The notes under the pieces are model-generated. The model had not been told where the DNA came from. It was given only the letters and a program-made list of their open reading frames with translations, and did no database searches. From Chloroflexia bacterium (GTDB lineage Bacteria > Chloroflexota > Chloroflexia > Thermomicrobiales > JALYUS01): a stretch of DNA of 32,354 nucleotides. Numbering within the stretch: the stretch's first letter is position 1; every line of letters starts with the position of its first letter. Below, piece by piece: positions 16,621-26,078 of the stretch. Where the stretch lies: positions 1 to 32,354 of the forward strand of contig JAICJW010000003.1 in the NCBI GenBank assembly GCA_025928215.1, read 5' to 3'. A program made the position numbers and the translations under genes.

Positions 16621-17745
16621 TTAGGCACGATGCGCGCCAACTACGGTGTCAGTGAGGGCGATGCCAAGACCGGGAGTATCCGGCAGGACATACATGCCAT
16701 CCTCGATGCGCTCGCTCGGTGTCAGCAGCGCGCCTCGCCACGGCACCTCGCCCCAGGCATGTTCGAGGGGGCGTACGCGGGGGAGGGCGGCGGCGACGTG
16801 CGCGCTCGCGGCCATCGAGACCGGCCCGCTCGGATTATGCGGCGCGACGGCGATACCGCATGCATCGGCAACGTTCCCAATGGCCACGGTCGCCGCGATG
16901 CCGCCGCAATGTTTCACGTCCGGCATGATGAGGTCGAAGAGGCGCGGGGTGAGATAGGGGAGGAATCCCGCGACGCCGTACAGCAGTTCGCCGCCGATCA
17001 ATTCCATGCCGAGATCGTGAACGTGGGAGCGCAATGTCCGTAAGCCATCCCGATCTTCCGTCGGTATCGGTTCCTCGAACCAGCGAACGCCGAGCGCGCT
17101 GAGTTCACGCGCCACCATATGCGCCGTTGGCAGGTCGAATTTGCTGTGGCAGTCCACATAGCAATCGATCGTGGGGCCAACGGCGTCCCGGACGGCGGCG
17201 ACGCACGCGATGCCGAGTTGTACGCGGTCGCGCTGATCGGATTCCTGGGCACGGCGCTGCTCCATCCCATCGAAGGGCGCGCATTTCACGGCGCGAAACC
17301 CCTCGGCGACCGCCTCTTTTGCGTGGCGGGCGAAACCCTCCGGCGTCCGCTCCCGCACGGCGCGGTTGATGTTCGCGTAGAGGGGGATTCGCGCGCGCAC
17401 CGGCCCGCCGAGCAGGCGATAGACCGGCACGCCCGCCGCTTTCCCCGCGATGTCCCACAATGCCTGCTCGCATGCCGAAACCGCCGTCGCTGCCGCGAGA
17501 CCGTCCACGAGCGGTTGCAGCGCCTCGCTGGCTGCCGTGACGGCGCGGGGATCCATGCCGAGCAGTACCGGGGCACACTGCGCTTCGAGGATGGTTGTGA
17601 CGATCTGATCCCGCTGCGGCGAGAAACCGCCGTGTGACGCCTCGCCGAGACCGACAATCCCTTCATCGGTCTCCAGATGGACGAAGATCCAGTCGCCCCG
17701 GTGATTGACGCGCACCCGCACTACGGACAGTCCGCTGATTTTCAC
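16621..17745 (-). CDS. Mandelate racemase/muconate lactonizing enzyme family protein (enolase superfamily)
   Basis: EGIVGLGEASHGGFSP, VKCAPFDG, DCYVDCHSKF, VRWFEEPIPTEDRDGL, LIGGELLYG, APHNPSGPVSMAASAH. GTG at 17745 preceded by GGGAGAGG. Confidence 0.88.
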   Translation of the reverse strand: MKISGLSVVRVRVNHRGDWIFVHLETDEGIVGLGEASHGGFSPQRDQIVTTILEAQCAPVLLGMDPRAVTAASEALQPLVDGLAAATAVSACEQALWDIAGKAAGVPVYRLLGGPVRARIPLYANINRAVRERTPEGFARHAKEAVAEGFRAVKCAPFDGMEQRRAQESDQRDRVQLGIACVAAVRDAVGPTIDCYVDCHSKFDLPTAHMVARELSALGVRWFEEPIPTEDRDGLRTLRSHVHDLGMELIGGELLYGVAGFLPYLTPRLFDLIMPDVKHCGGIAATVAIGNVADACGIAVAPHNPSGPVSMAASAHVAAALPRVRPLEHAWGEVPWRGALLTPSERIEDGMYVLPDTPGLGIALTDTVVGAHRA

Positions 17746-17898
17746 ATCGCCTCTCCCATCGTTCATGGCACGATGCCACAGGAGGAGCATAGCGGAGATG
17801 GCGTCTGGACGCACATCGCCGTTCCATCTTTTTACATCTCCTTCCCAATTCGCCGTGTGTACGGTACAAATTGGGCGAAGCGGCGGGTTGGATAGGCG

Positions 17899-18753
17899 GT
17901 GAAGAGGGGGACGGTCGTGCTGAAACGGATTGGTTCGTGTTTCGGTATCCTGACGTGTATCGGCCTTCTCTCTCTGTTGCCGGCGGCGCCGGTCGCGGCG
18001 GCGGGTCTCGTCGCGCGCGTGGCGGGTGGCGGCATCCAGTTCGATGGCAACGGGTTCTATCCCGGTGAACTCGTGCAGGTCAATGGCATTCGCTATGACG
18101 GCAGCACCATCCCGTACGGACCGGCGACGGCGAACGCGGCGGGGGCGATTACCGGCATCGTGCCGTATGCCGATGCCGCACTCTACCAGATTGACGCGCG
18201 GGGTTACGCTTCGGGGATGCATGCGGTGAGCAACGTCACCGGCGCATTGCCCTATCCCGTCGTGCCGCCCGGCTATCCGTACGTCACACAGGTCTCCCCG
18301 GATTACACCGTTTGCGCGCCGGGAACATTGCCGATCAATGGCGGCTACGCGAACACCGGCTATCCGTTCACGGGCGGACCATTTGGCGGCCTTTATCCGG
18401 GGCCGGGTTTCAATTACCCCGTCCCGTCGAGCGGCGTGGTGCTCTATCCCTATCTCAATGGCTGTCCGAGCAGCGTCCTCGGCACGCCCACATGGGGGCC
18501 GAACGTGCCCTCCGTCATCGTTGGCGTACCTATTACCTTCACGGGTGTCGGATGGGTTCCCGGCGCCCCGGTAACGCTCTGGGCCACCGCGCCCGATGGC
18601 ACCAATCAATCACCGACGCTCGCGACGGTTGGCAGTGATGGCACATTGACCGCGACATTCGTCTTCCCGGCACCGGGGGCGTGGCATATCTCCGCGCAGG
18701 CAAGCGGGATGACCAATCCGGTGAGTGCCGTTGTGCAGGTGACTACCTCGTAG
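17899..18753 (+). CDS. Secreted hypothetical protein (signal peptide; Pro/Gly/Tyr-rich; possible Ig-like C-terminal domain)
   Basis: Signal peptide FGILTCIGLLSLLPAAPVAAAG; repeated Gly-Asn/Phe-Tyr-Pro segments; C-term VGVPITFTGVGWVPGAPVTLWATAPDG resembles IPT/TIG-type folds. Confidence 0.6.
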   Translation: MKRGTVVLKRIGSCFGILTCIGLLSLLPAAPVAAAGLVARVAGGGIQFDGNGFYPGELVQVNGIRYDGSTIPYGPATANAAGAITGIVPYADAALYQIDARGYASGMHAVSNVTGALPYPVVPPGYPYVTQVSPDYTVCAPGTLPINGGYANTGYPFTGGPFGGLYPGPGFNYPVPSSGVVLYPYLNGCPSSVLGTPTWGPNVPSVIVGVPITFTGVGWVPGAPVTLWATAPDGTNQSPTLATVGSDGTLTATFVFPAPGAWHISAQASGMTNPVSAVVQVTTS

Positions 18754-18773
18754 GTCGCCAACGTTTATCAGGT

Positions 18774-18799
18774 ATCGGTGAGAGCAGGCTTCCACCGAT
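18774..18799. repeat. Intergenic palindrome between convergent genes
   Basis: ATCGGTG-AGAGCAGGCTTC-CACCGAT (18774-18780 / 18793-18799). Confidence 0.5.
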
Positions 18800-19555
18800 T
18801 TAGTGTACGGATGTCAGTTTTTCTGCCGCCGCCGCGTCGAGTAAGAATGTGACCATTCCTTCGGGTGTCCTGACCCCCTGTGCGGGGTACGCGGAAGGGT
18901 CAAATGGTCCCTCGATCACGTGCTGCACGGCGTCCGCCTTTTCGGCCCCGCCGACGAGAAAGAGTACATGCATCGCCGCGTCGAGTACCGGATAGGTGAG
19001 CGTCAGCCGCCATGAATCGAATTTCGGCACGTAGTTCGCCGTCGCCAGCCGTTCGGTCACTTCCAGCCCCTCGGTCTCGGGGAAGAGTGACGCCGTATGC
19101 CCGTCCGGCCCCATGCCGAGCAGAATCAGGTCGAAATGAGGAACGCGGCCCGGCGTGAGACTGAAGGCGTCACCGAGGGTGGCGTCATAGGTCATCGCCG
19201 CGCTCTGCGGATCGCGCTCGCCCTCCATGCGGAAGACCTGCTCCGGCAGCACCGGGACATGATCGAGCATCGCTTCGCGTGCCATCCGGTAATTACTCTC
19301 GCGGTCGTCGGGCGGCACGCACCGTTCATCGCCGAAGAAGAGATAAAGCGACGCCCACGGCACCGTATCGCGATACCGCTCGGAGGCGAGTAATCGGTAC
19401 AATCGTTCCGGTGTTGAGCCACCGGCTAAGGCAACGGTGCAGCGATTCGATTGGGCGACCGCGTCGTTCGCGATCGCGACGAACCGCCGCGCCGCCTCCT
19501 CGCTCACTGCGTCGAGATCGGGGAACACCACGACATCGCGATTCTCCTCGGTCAA
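18800..19555 (-). CDS. pgl: 6-phosphogluconolactonase
   Basis: VALAGGSTPERLYRLLAS, LYLFFGDERCVPPDDRESNYRMA, FDLILLGMGPDGHTASLFPET. Confidence 0.95.
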   Translation of the reverse strand: MTEENRDVVVFPDLDAVSEEAARRFVAIANDAVAQSNRCTVALAGGSTPERLYRLLASERYRDTVPWASLYLFFGDERCVPPDDRESNYRMAREAMLDHVPVLPEQVFRMEGERDPQSAAMTYDATLGDAFSLTPGRVPHFDLILLGMGPDGHTASLFPETEGLEVTERLATANYVPKFDSWRLTLTYPVLDAAMHVLFLVGGAEKADAVQHVIEGPFDPSAYPAQGVRTPEGMVTFLLDAAAAEKLTSVH

Positions 19556-20718
19556 TGGGAACCTCCACTTCGCGGGCTGGCGATGCGCATCGCGACCGCC
19601 AGCGCTTCATCGTAGACATGATCGCGGCGTACGGTGCTCACTTCCTCGGCGAGCATCTCCGCCACCGATCCCTCATGCATCGGTACGATCCGCTCCTGCG
19701 CCGTCTGGTCGCGCGCGCGCATGGTGACGACAGTATGCTCGCGGTCATCCGCGCGCTGGATCGTGAATGTGGCAATGCTCTCACCCGCCTGCGCGGTGAG
19801 CGTCGCGGAGAGGAGGCAACCGGGCGGTAGATCGGGTGCATGCCACGCGGAGAACTCCAACGTGACCGGCGCGTCGTCGTCGCGCATGACGACCATCATC
19901 TCCCGGCCAATGCGCCGGAGGTTCGGGATCGGCTCCCACGCGAGACGCGACGCGAGCCAGCTGCCATACAGCAATGCCTGCTCGGGATTGTAGTAGTCCT
20001 CGTCGCCGCAGGCGTATGTCACCTGTACCCGCTGGATATTGTCGAGATACGGGCGGATCGTTGGTGTATCGAAAAATTGGGCGGTCAGTTCCCGCCACGG
20101 TGTCAGGCGCGCCCAGGCGAGATCGCGGAGCGCGACGCCCGGATATTCCTCGGTGCCGAGCGCATGCAAACGTGAGAGCACCTGCACCGAATCGGGGAAC
20201 GCGCTGGAATCAATCACTAATTCGTCCGAGACATCCATGAGCGCAGGGAAAATCGGATGAGTGAACAATCCGTCGCCGGACCACCAGAGCACGACCGGCA
20301 CCTCAGGGACGAGGAGCGGGATGAGGGTGCCGGGTAACTGGCGAATGCCGTCTCCTGCCGCTTCGAGCGTCACCTGCTCGGAGCCTGATTGCTCCCTGCC
20401 CCCGCTGTAGTCGCACTGCGCGGATATCCAGGCGTGCAGGCGCGATTCGTCACCGTCCTCCGTGTGCAGAATGATCGTGCGGGAGGGATGCATTTGCCCA
20501 ACGCGCGCGGCGATTTCCTGCGCGTTCGCCGCGTTCGTTCCCGACCCCGCGAAGATAATGAGATTGAGGATGTATGCCTGCATGCTGGAACGGCCATCTG
20601 CATGGCTGGTCATCCAGAGCTGCGTCAACGCGTCCTCGATGTCGCGGACATCAACCGATTGCGGCCCGTTGCCCGGCGTGGCAATGGCGTTGGTCTCGAA
20701 GCCGTCCGTCACCATCAT
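19552..20718 (-). CDS. opcA: Glucose-6-phosphate dehydrogenase assembly protein OpcA
   Basis: Position between zwf and pgl; LIPLLVPEVPVVLWWSGDGLF and LDNIQRVQVTYA-type motifs typical of OpcA. Confidence 0.9.
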   Translation of the reverse strand: MMVTDGFETNAIATPGNGPQSVDVRDIEDALTQLWMTSHADGRSSMQAYILNLIIFAGSGTNAANAQEIAARVGQMHPSRTIILHTEDGDESRLHAWISAQCDYSGGREQSGSEQVTLEAAGDGIRQLPGTLIPLLVPEVPVVLWWSGDGLFTHPIFPALMDVSDELVIDSSAFPDSVQVLSRLHALGTEEYPGVALRDLAWARLTPWRELTAQFFDTPTIRPYLDNIQRVQVTYACGDEDYYNPEQALLYGSWLASRLAWEPIPNLRRIGREMMVVMRDDDAPVTLEFSAWHAPDLPPGCLLSATLTAQAGESIATFTIQRADDREHTVVTMRARDQTAQERIVPMHEGSVAEMLAEEVSTVRRDHVYDEALAVAMRIASPRSGGSH

Positions 20719-20725
20719 CCGCCTC

Positions 20726-22291
20726 CTATCGTGTCCGCAGCCGTCTCCACGTCCGGCCATCGCGCGCGAGGAGTTCATGCGCGCGCTCTGGCCCCCAGGT
20801 CCCGGCATCGTAATTCGGGAACTGGGGCGGCGCGACCATCTTCCAGCCCTCGATGATTGCCGTGATCAGCGCCCAGGCGACCTCGACCTCATCGCGTCGC
20901 GTGAAGAGCGTCGAGTCGCCGAGCATACAGTCCAGCAGCAACCGCTCGTAGGCGTCCGGTGGTTCCACACCAAAATACGTGCCATAACGGAAATCCATGT
21001 TCACCGAGCGGATTTGCACCGTCGGCCCCGGCACCTTCGAACCGAATTTGATCGAAATGCCCTCGTCCGGCTGGATTTGCAGCGCCAGCACGTTCGGTTC
21101 CATTGTCTCCGCCGCGCGATCAAAGAGGAGGTGCGGCGCTGGCTTGAACTGAATCGCCACTTCAGTGACGCGCTTCGGCAGCGCTTTCCCGGTGCGAAGA
21201 TAGAAGGGCACGCCCGCCCACCGCCAGTTATCTATGAAGAACTTGAGCGCGACGAAGGTCTCCGTCGTCGAGTTGGGCGGGACGCCGTGCTCGTCGCGGT
21301 AGCCGGGGATGGGATGCCCCGCGACATCGCCCGGCCCGTACTGACCGCGCACGGTGAACTTATTGACATCCTCCGGGTGGATTGGCCGGATCGCGTGCAG
21401 AACCTTCACTTTCTCGTCGCGCACGCCGGTCGCGTCGTTCGAGACGGGCGGCTCCATGCCGATCAGGGAGACGAGTTGCATCATATGATTCTGCACCATA
21501 TCGCGTAGCGCGCCCGACTCCTCATAGTAGCCGCCCCGCCCCTCAACGCCGATGCTCTCCGCCACGGTGATCTGCACGTGATCCACGTAGCCGCGATTCC
21601 AGAGCGGCTCGAAGATGCCGTTGGCGAAGCGGAAGACGAGGATGTTCTGCACGGTCTCCTTGCCGAGGTAGTGGTCAATGCGGAAGACCTGCCGTTCCGA
21701 GAAAACCTCGGCGAGTTGGTTGTTCAACTCGCGCGCCGATCCGAGATCGTGGCCGAAGGGCTTTTCGATGATTATTCGCTGCCACGGCCCGTCGTCCGGC
21801 ACGCCCGGCGCGGGGCGGCGTGCCAGCCCATGCTCGCCGAGTTGGCGGATGATTTCGCTGTAGTTCGGTGGTGCGGTGGCGAGATAAAAAACGCGATTGC
21901 CGCAGGTGCCGCGCTCGCGATCAATCTGATCGAGCAGTTCGCCAAGGCGCGCGTAGCCGTCGCTGTCATGGAACTCGCTCTGGTGGTAGAAAATGCCCTG
22001 CGAGAAGTTCTCCCAGACGGTCTCCTGCGCCGGACGCACGCGCGAGAACTCGTTGATCCCCGATTTCATCTGATCGCGGAAGGTCTCGTTGCCAATCGGC
22101 CGCCGCGCCACGCCGACGACGGTGAAGCCGCCCGGTAGCAGCCGCTCGCGCGTCAGATTATAGAGCGCGGGCACCAATTTTCGGCGTGTGAGATCGCCGG
22201 ACGCACCGAAAATGACCATCACGCAAGGCTCCGGCGTGCGTTGGAGGCGCAATCCCTCGCGTAGCGGGTTCACAACGGTCGTTTCGAGCAT
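20726..22291 (-). CDS. zwf: Glucose-6-phosphate 1-dehydrogenase
   Basis: MVIFGASGDLTRRKLVPALYNL, RIDHYLGKETVQNILVFRFAN, MQLVSLIGMEPP, YFGVEPPDAYERLLLDCMLGDSTLFTRRDEVE. Confidence 0.97.
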   Translation of the reverse strand: MLETTVVNPLREGLRLQRTPEPCVMVIFGASGDLTRRKLVPALYNLTRERLLPGGFTVVGVARRPIGNETFRDQMKSGINEFSRVRPAQETVWENFSQGIFYHQSEFHDSDGYARLGELLDQIDRERGTCGNRVFYLATAPPNYSEIIRQLGEHGLARRPAPGVPDDGPWQRIIIEKPFGHDLGSARELNNQLAEVFSERQVFRIDHYLGKETVQNILVFRFANGIFEPLWNRGYVDHVQITVAESIGVEGRGGYYEESGALRDMVQNHMMQLVSLIGMEPPVSNDATGVRDEKVKVLHAIRPIHPEDVNKFTVRGQYGPGDVAGHPIPGYRDEHGVPPNSTTETFVALKFFIDNWRWAGVPFYLRTGKALPKRVTEVAIQFKPAPHLLFDRAAETMEPNVLALQIQPDEGISIKFGSKVPGPTVQIRSVNMDFRYGTYFGVEPPDAYERLLLDCMLGDSTLFTRRDEVEVAWALITAIIEGWKMVAPPQFPNYDAGTWGPERAHELLARDGRTWRRLRTR

Positions 22292-22308
22292 CCGGGATCA
22301 CTCCTTGG

Positions 22309-22412
22309 TGAGTAGGCAGTAGTCAGTAGTCAGTAGGCAGTAGTCGGTAGTCAGTTGACAACGGAGGCGCTACGCCCTCTCTTCATTCTGACTACTGACT
22401 ACTGCCTACTCA
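22309..22412. repeat. Perfect 24-bp inverted repeat with internal AGTAGTC-type tandem units
   Basis: TGAGTAGGCAGTAGTCAGTAGTCA (22309-22332) and exact reverse complement TGACTACTGACTACTGCCTACTCA (22389-22412); additional AGTAGGCAGTAGTCGGTAGTCAGT units follow the left arm. Confidence 0.85.
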
Positions 22413-22413
22413 T

Positions 22414-23565
22414 TCAGCCAGCGGCCTGTGCGCCTGCCGCTCCAAATTTCTCGCTCTTCGCGCGCACATCCTTCATGATCGCCTCGAAGGAGTCGGAGAA
22501 CTGCTTGATCCCCGCGTCCTGCAAGTCCTGTGTCACCTTCGCCATATTAATGCCGGCGTCCGCGAGTTCCTTCAGGACGCGTTGCGCGCCCGGATAGTCC
22601 TCCTCAACGGAGTTGCGCACCCGCCCGTGATCGCGGAATGCCTCGATTGTCGGCGGCCCCATCGTGTCCACCGTGTCCGGCCCGATCAGTTCCTCCGCGT
22701 AGAGGATGTCTCGATAGGCGGGGTTCTTGGCGCCGGTGCTCGCCCAGAGCGGCCGCTGCACCTTTGCACCCTTCGCCGCCAGTGCCTCCCAGCGCGGGCC
22801 GCTGAAGGTCTCGCGGAAGACATGATACGCTTCCTTCGCGTTCGCGATCGCGGCCTTGCCAAGCAGGCTTTGCAACTTCTCCTTCTCGGCTCCAGAGGCA
22901 TTCTTGATCTTCTCGTCCAGCATCTTGTCCACTGCGACATCCACGCGGCTGACGAAGAAGGAGCCAACCGAGGCGAGGCGATCTACCGGCTCCCCACGCT
23001 GCACGCGCGCTTCAAGCGCCTCGATATACGCGTTCATCACATCGCGATAGGAGGCAATGGAGAAGACGAGCGTCACATTGACATTGATTCCCTCGCTCAG
23101 AGCCTGCTTAATGGCCGGGATGCCCTCCGGGGCGGCGGGAATTTTAATCATCACGTTCGGGCGATCCACGACCTTCCACAGGCGGCGCGCCTCTTCAACC
23201 GTGTGCTTTGTGTCGTGCGCGAGCGTCGGTGATACCTCGATAGAGACGTAGCCATCGTGGCCGTTCGTCCGCTGGTAGACGGGCGCGAAGAGATCGCAGG
23301 CGCCGCGCACATCGGTCGTCGTCAACACTTCGTAGATTTCATCCCCGTTCTTTCCCTGTCGGGCGAGATCGCGCATCTGCTCGTCGTAATCGGTCTTACC
23401 GACGATCGCCTCCTTGAAGAAGTTCGGGTTGGAGGTTTGGCCAACCACGCCGTCCTCATTAATCAGCCGCTGCAATTCGCCGTCGCGGACGAGGGAGCGG
23501 CTGATATTGTCATACCAGACGCTCTGGCCGAAGTTCGCGATTTCTGTCAGTGGATTCGCTGCCAT
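22414..23565 (-). CDS. tal: Transaldolase
   Basis: GQSVWYDNISRSLVRDG, GVVGQTSNPNFFKEAI, VSIEVSPTLAHDTKHTVEEARRLW, NVMIKIPAAPEGIPAIKQALSEGINVNVTLVFSI, RPLWASTGAKNPAYRDILYAEELIGPDTVDTMGPPT. Confidence 0.96.
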   Translation of the reverse strand: MAANPLTEIANFGQSVWYDNISRSLVRDGELQRLINEDGVVGQTSNPNFFKEAIVGKTDYDEQMRDLARQGKNGDEIYEVLTTTDVRGACDLFAPVYQRTNGHDGYVSIEVSPTLAHDTKHTVEEARRLWKVVDRPNVMIKIPAAPEGIPAIKQALSEGINVNVTLVFSIASYRDVMNAYIEALEARVQRGEPVDRLASVGSFFVSRVDVAVDKMLDEKIKNASGAEKEKLQSLLGKAAIANAKEAYHVFRETFSGPRWEALAAKGAKVQRPLWASTGAKNPAYRDILYAEELIGPDTVDTMGPPTIEAFRDHGRVRNSVEEDYPGAQRVLKELADAGINMAKVTQDLQDAGIKQFSDSFEAIMKDVRAKSEKFGAAGAQAAG

Positions 23566-23643
23566 TGGTGCCTCCTCATACGAAACCGTGCCTCCACAGT
23601 TTCAAACATCATCAGTTCCGCATCATATTCCGTGAATAGCAGT

Positions 23644-23691
23644 GGAGCAGGCTTCAGCCTGCGTCCCGGATGGCAGGCGGAAGCCTGCTCC
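23644..23691. repeat. Intergenic palindrome
   Basis: GGAGCAGGCTTCAGCCTGC (23644-23662) vs GCAGGCGGAAGCCTGCTCC (23673-23691): 18/19 complementary. Confidence 0.7.
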
Positions 23692-23717
23692 GCCCATACC
23701 TATCACAGCCTAACATC

Positions 23718-25220
23718 TCACCCTCTCGGCGGCACGAGCAGATCATAGAGATGGTCCTGCCGCCCGATGGCCGCTTGATAGATGCGATGCGCGTCCATGT
23801 TCGGTGTCACCGTCTCGCCGAGCGCGACGGATACGTCCTCCCATGATGGTATCGCACCCAACTGTTCAAGCGCGATGAGCGCCGCGCCCCTGCTTGTTGC
23901 CTCCGCCTCGCCGGACACTGTGAGTGGCTTGCCGAACACATCGGCGAGCATCTGCATCCATGGACGATTATTGAGCAGGGCGGAGCCGCTGATGATAATC
24001 TCTCGCGCATCCGGGTAATTCGCGGCGAGAATCCGCTCCATGAGCGCCAGCCGGTAACTGATCGCCTCAAGGAAGGCCCGAGCGATTTCCGGCGCCGTGG
24101 TGTCGAGCGAAAGACCGGTGATCGCCGCCCGCGCCCGCGCGTTGTAATTCGGGCTTCGCTCGCCGGCAAGAAAGGGCAGGATCATCAGGCCATGCCCGTC
24201 CGGTGGCACCGCCGCAATTTCCCGCGCGGTCGCGTCGTCATCTTCCAGCCGCATCCGCTCCTTCAGCCATGCCCATGCGTTGCCGCCATTGCTCTCCGCG
24301 CCACCAACAACGAAATGCCGCCGGTCCACCCGATAGGCCCAGAGACCCTCCGGTACGCGTACCGCCTCCGCGCGCAGCACTATCCGTATCGCAGTGGACG
24401 TGCCAGCATTGACGGCGACCCGCGATCCATTGACGCCACCGCTGCCGAGATTGCTCGCCGCCCCATCGCCGAGCGATGGATACCACGGCACATGCGCGAG
24501 CGGCGGCCATCGCTCCGCATAGGCAGCGGCTAACCCGATGAGCGGTTCATCCACGTCTCGCAGGGGCGATAGTTGATCGGCGCGCACCGGCAATGCCGCG
24601 ATCATCGTTTCGTCCCACTGGCATGCATTGAGATTGAGTAGGCCGCTACCGGAGGCCATCGAGAGCGAACAGGCCCGCTCGCCGAAGCAGAGAAAATGGA
24701 AATACTCGGTGAACGACATCCAGTACGTCACGCGCCCGACGAGTGCGCTGTCGGTCTCCGCGAGCCAGGCGAACTTGGCGGGCAGGTACATCGCGTGCAG
24801 CATGCAGCCGGTGCGCTCGTGGACCGCGCGCTCGTCGAGCCGGTGCCGCAGTTCGACCGCAGCGCGCTCGCTGCGCGTATCGGCCCAGGTGTAGAGCGGG
24901 GTGATTGCGGCGCCGTCCGCATCTACTCCGACGACGTTATGCCAGAAGGTATCCGAGGCGACGCCGCCGATCTTCTCGGCGTCCGCTCCGACTGCGGACA
25001 GCACGCCGTCAATCACTTTCGCCGTCCGTTCGACGAGGGCATCGGCGTCACAGAAGACGCCGCCGTCCGCGGTCGTCGTCATCTCGTGGGTAATTTGCGC
25101 GGTCATCCCATCAATGGGGCGCGCCCGCGCGTCGTACAGGAGGGCGCGCACGGACGACGTTCCGACATCGAAGGTCAGAACGAACGGCGATTGGGCATCA
25201 TCGAGAGAAACCTGAGCCAC
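23718..25220 (-). CDS. FGGY-family carbohydrate kinase (gluconokinase-like)
   Basis: LTFDVGTSSVRALLYD, GGVASDTFWHNVVGVD, NAGTSTAIRIV, LMILPFLAGERSPNYNARARAAITGLSL, IIISGSALLNNRPWMQMLADVFGKPL. Sits in the pentose phosphate operon. Confidence 0.88.
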   Translation of the reverse strand: MAQVSLDDAQSPFVLTFDVGTSSVRALLYDARARPIDGMTAQITHEMTTTADGGVFCDADALVERTAKVIDGVLSAVGADAEKIGGVASDTFWHNVVGVDADGAAITPLYTWADTRSERAAVELRHRLDERAVHERTGCMLHAMYLPAKFAWLAETDSALVGRVTYWMSFTEYFHFLCFGERACSLSMASGSGLLNLNACQWDETMIAALPVRADQLSPLRDVDEPLIGLAAAYAERWPPLAHVPWYPSLGDGAASNLGSGGVNGSRVAVNAGTSTAIRIVLRAEAVRVPEGLWAYRVDRRHFVVGGAESNGGNAWAWLKERMRLEDDDATAREIAAVPPDGHGLMILPFLAGERSPNYNARARAAITGLSLDTTAPEIARAFLEAISYRLALMERILAANYPDAREIIISGSALLNNRPWMQMLADVFGKPLTVSGEAEATSRGAALIALEQLGAIPSWEDVSVALGETVTPNMDAHRIYQAAIGRQDHLYDLLVPPRG

Positions 25221-25392
25221 GAACGGCCCCTTTCGCGTGTCACACGCGCGGCGCATCCTCTCCCTATCGCCACACGCCGTCAGTATACCTGTTTCCCCCG
25301 CGATGGTCGCGTTTTTGCCGCGTCACGGCGTTGACCGCCCCGCACCCGCGTAGTACGCTTCTGCGCGTGTGGGTTGCGAATATGAGATGGGA

Positions 25393-26058
25393 ATGACTGT
25401 GGCAAAGGATACGGAATCGGTCGAGGTCGTGGATGTTGCTGGTACCGGACCGATGGACCGGCCAGCGGCGCCCGATCAACCGGCGCGGTCGAACGCGGCG
25501 CGGGAACTGATTGAAACGCTGATTATCGCGGCGTTGCTCTTCTTCGGTATGCGGCTGATGATGCCGGCGGTCGTTGTGGATGGCGTCAGTATGGTGCCGA
25601 GCCTCCAGAACGCGCAGCACCTCCTGGAAAACCGGCTCGCCTACCGGAATATCGAGATCGGCGGCAAAAAATACTACCTCTTTCACGCGCCGAAACGGGG
25701 CGATATCGTCGTCATCAACCCGCCGGTCGCGCACGATAAGCCCTTCATCAAGCGCATCATCGGCTTGCCGGGCGATACGATTCTGATCCGTGACAACAAT
25801 GTGATGGTCAATGGCGTCGCGCTGCATGAGACGAATATCTCGGACGCGCCGCATTATACGTATCCGAGCGATGGACGCCCCTACACACTGGGGCCGGATG
25901 AGTACTTTGTTCTGGGGGACAACCGTAATGCAAGCGAGGATTCGCATTTCTTCGGCCCGATCCACAGCAGCGCGATCATGGGCAAGACGTGGATCTCATT
26001 CTGGCCGTGGAAGGACGTTGGGTTCTTGAAGCGTCCGGTCTACCCGATTCCATCGTAA
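25393..26058 (+). CDS. lepB: Signal peptidase I
   Basis: VVDGVSMVPSLQ (catalytic Ser), KPFIKRIIGLPGDTI (catalytic Lys), DEYFVLGDNRNASEDSHFFGPI. Start among nearby ATGs uncertain. Confidence 0.94.
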   Translation: MTVAKDTESVEVVDVAGTGPMDRPAAPDQPARSNAARELIETLIIAALLFFGMRLMMPAVVVDGVSMVPSLQNAQHLLENRLAYRNIEIGGKKYYLFHAPKRGDIVVINPPVAHDKPFIKRIIGLPGDTILIRDNNVMVNGVALHETNISDAPHYTYPSDGRPYTLGPDEYFVLGDNRNASEDSHFFGPIHSSAIMGKTWISFWPWKDVGFLKRPVYPIPS

Positions 26059-26078
26059 CGGTCAGGCTTTTGGGGGTT

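Noticed and set aside
17746-18609. Upstream part of the 662-aa ORF 16621-18609 on the minus strand
   Set aside because: Beyond the enolase-superfamily start it becomes Arg-rich shadow sequence opposite the signal-peptide-bearing gene at 17899-18753.
22309-22412. CRISPR array
   Set aside because: The units are very short, near-contiguous and palindromically arranged, with no regular spacers and no cas genes in the window.
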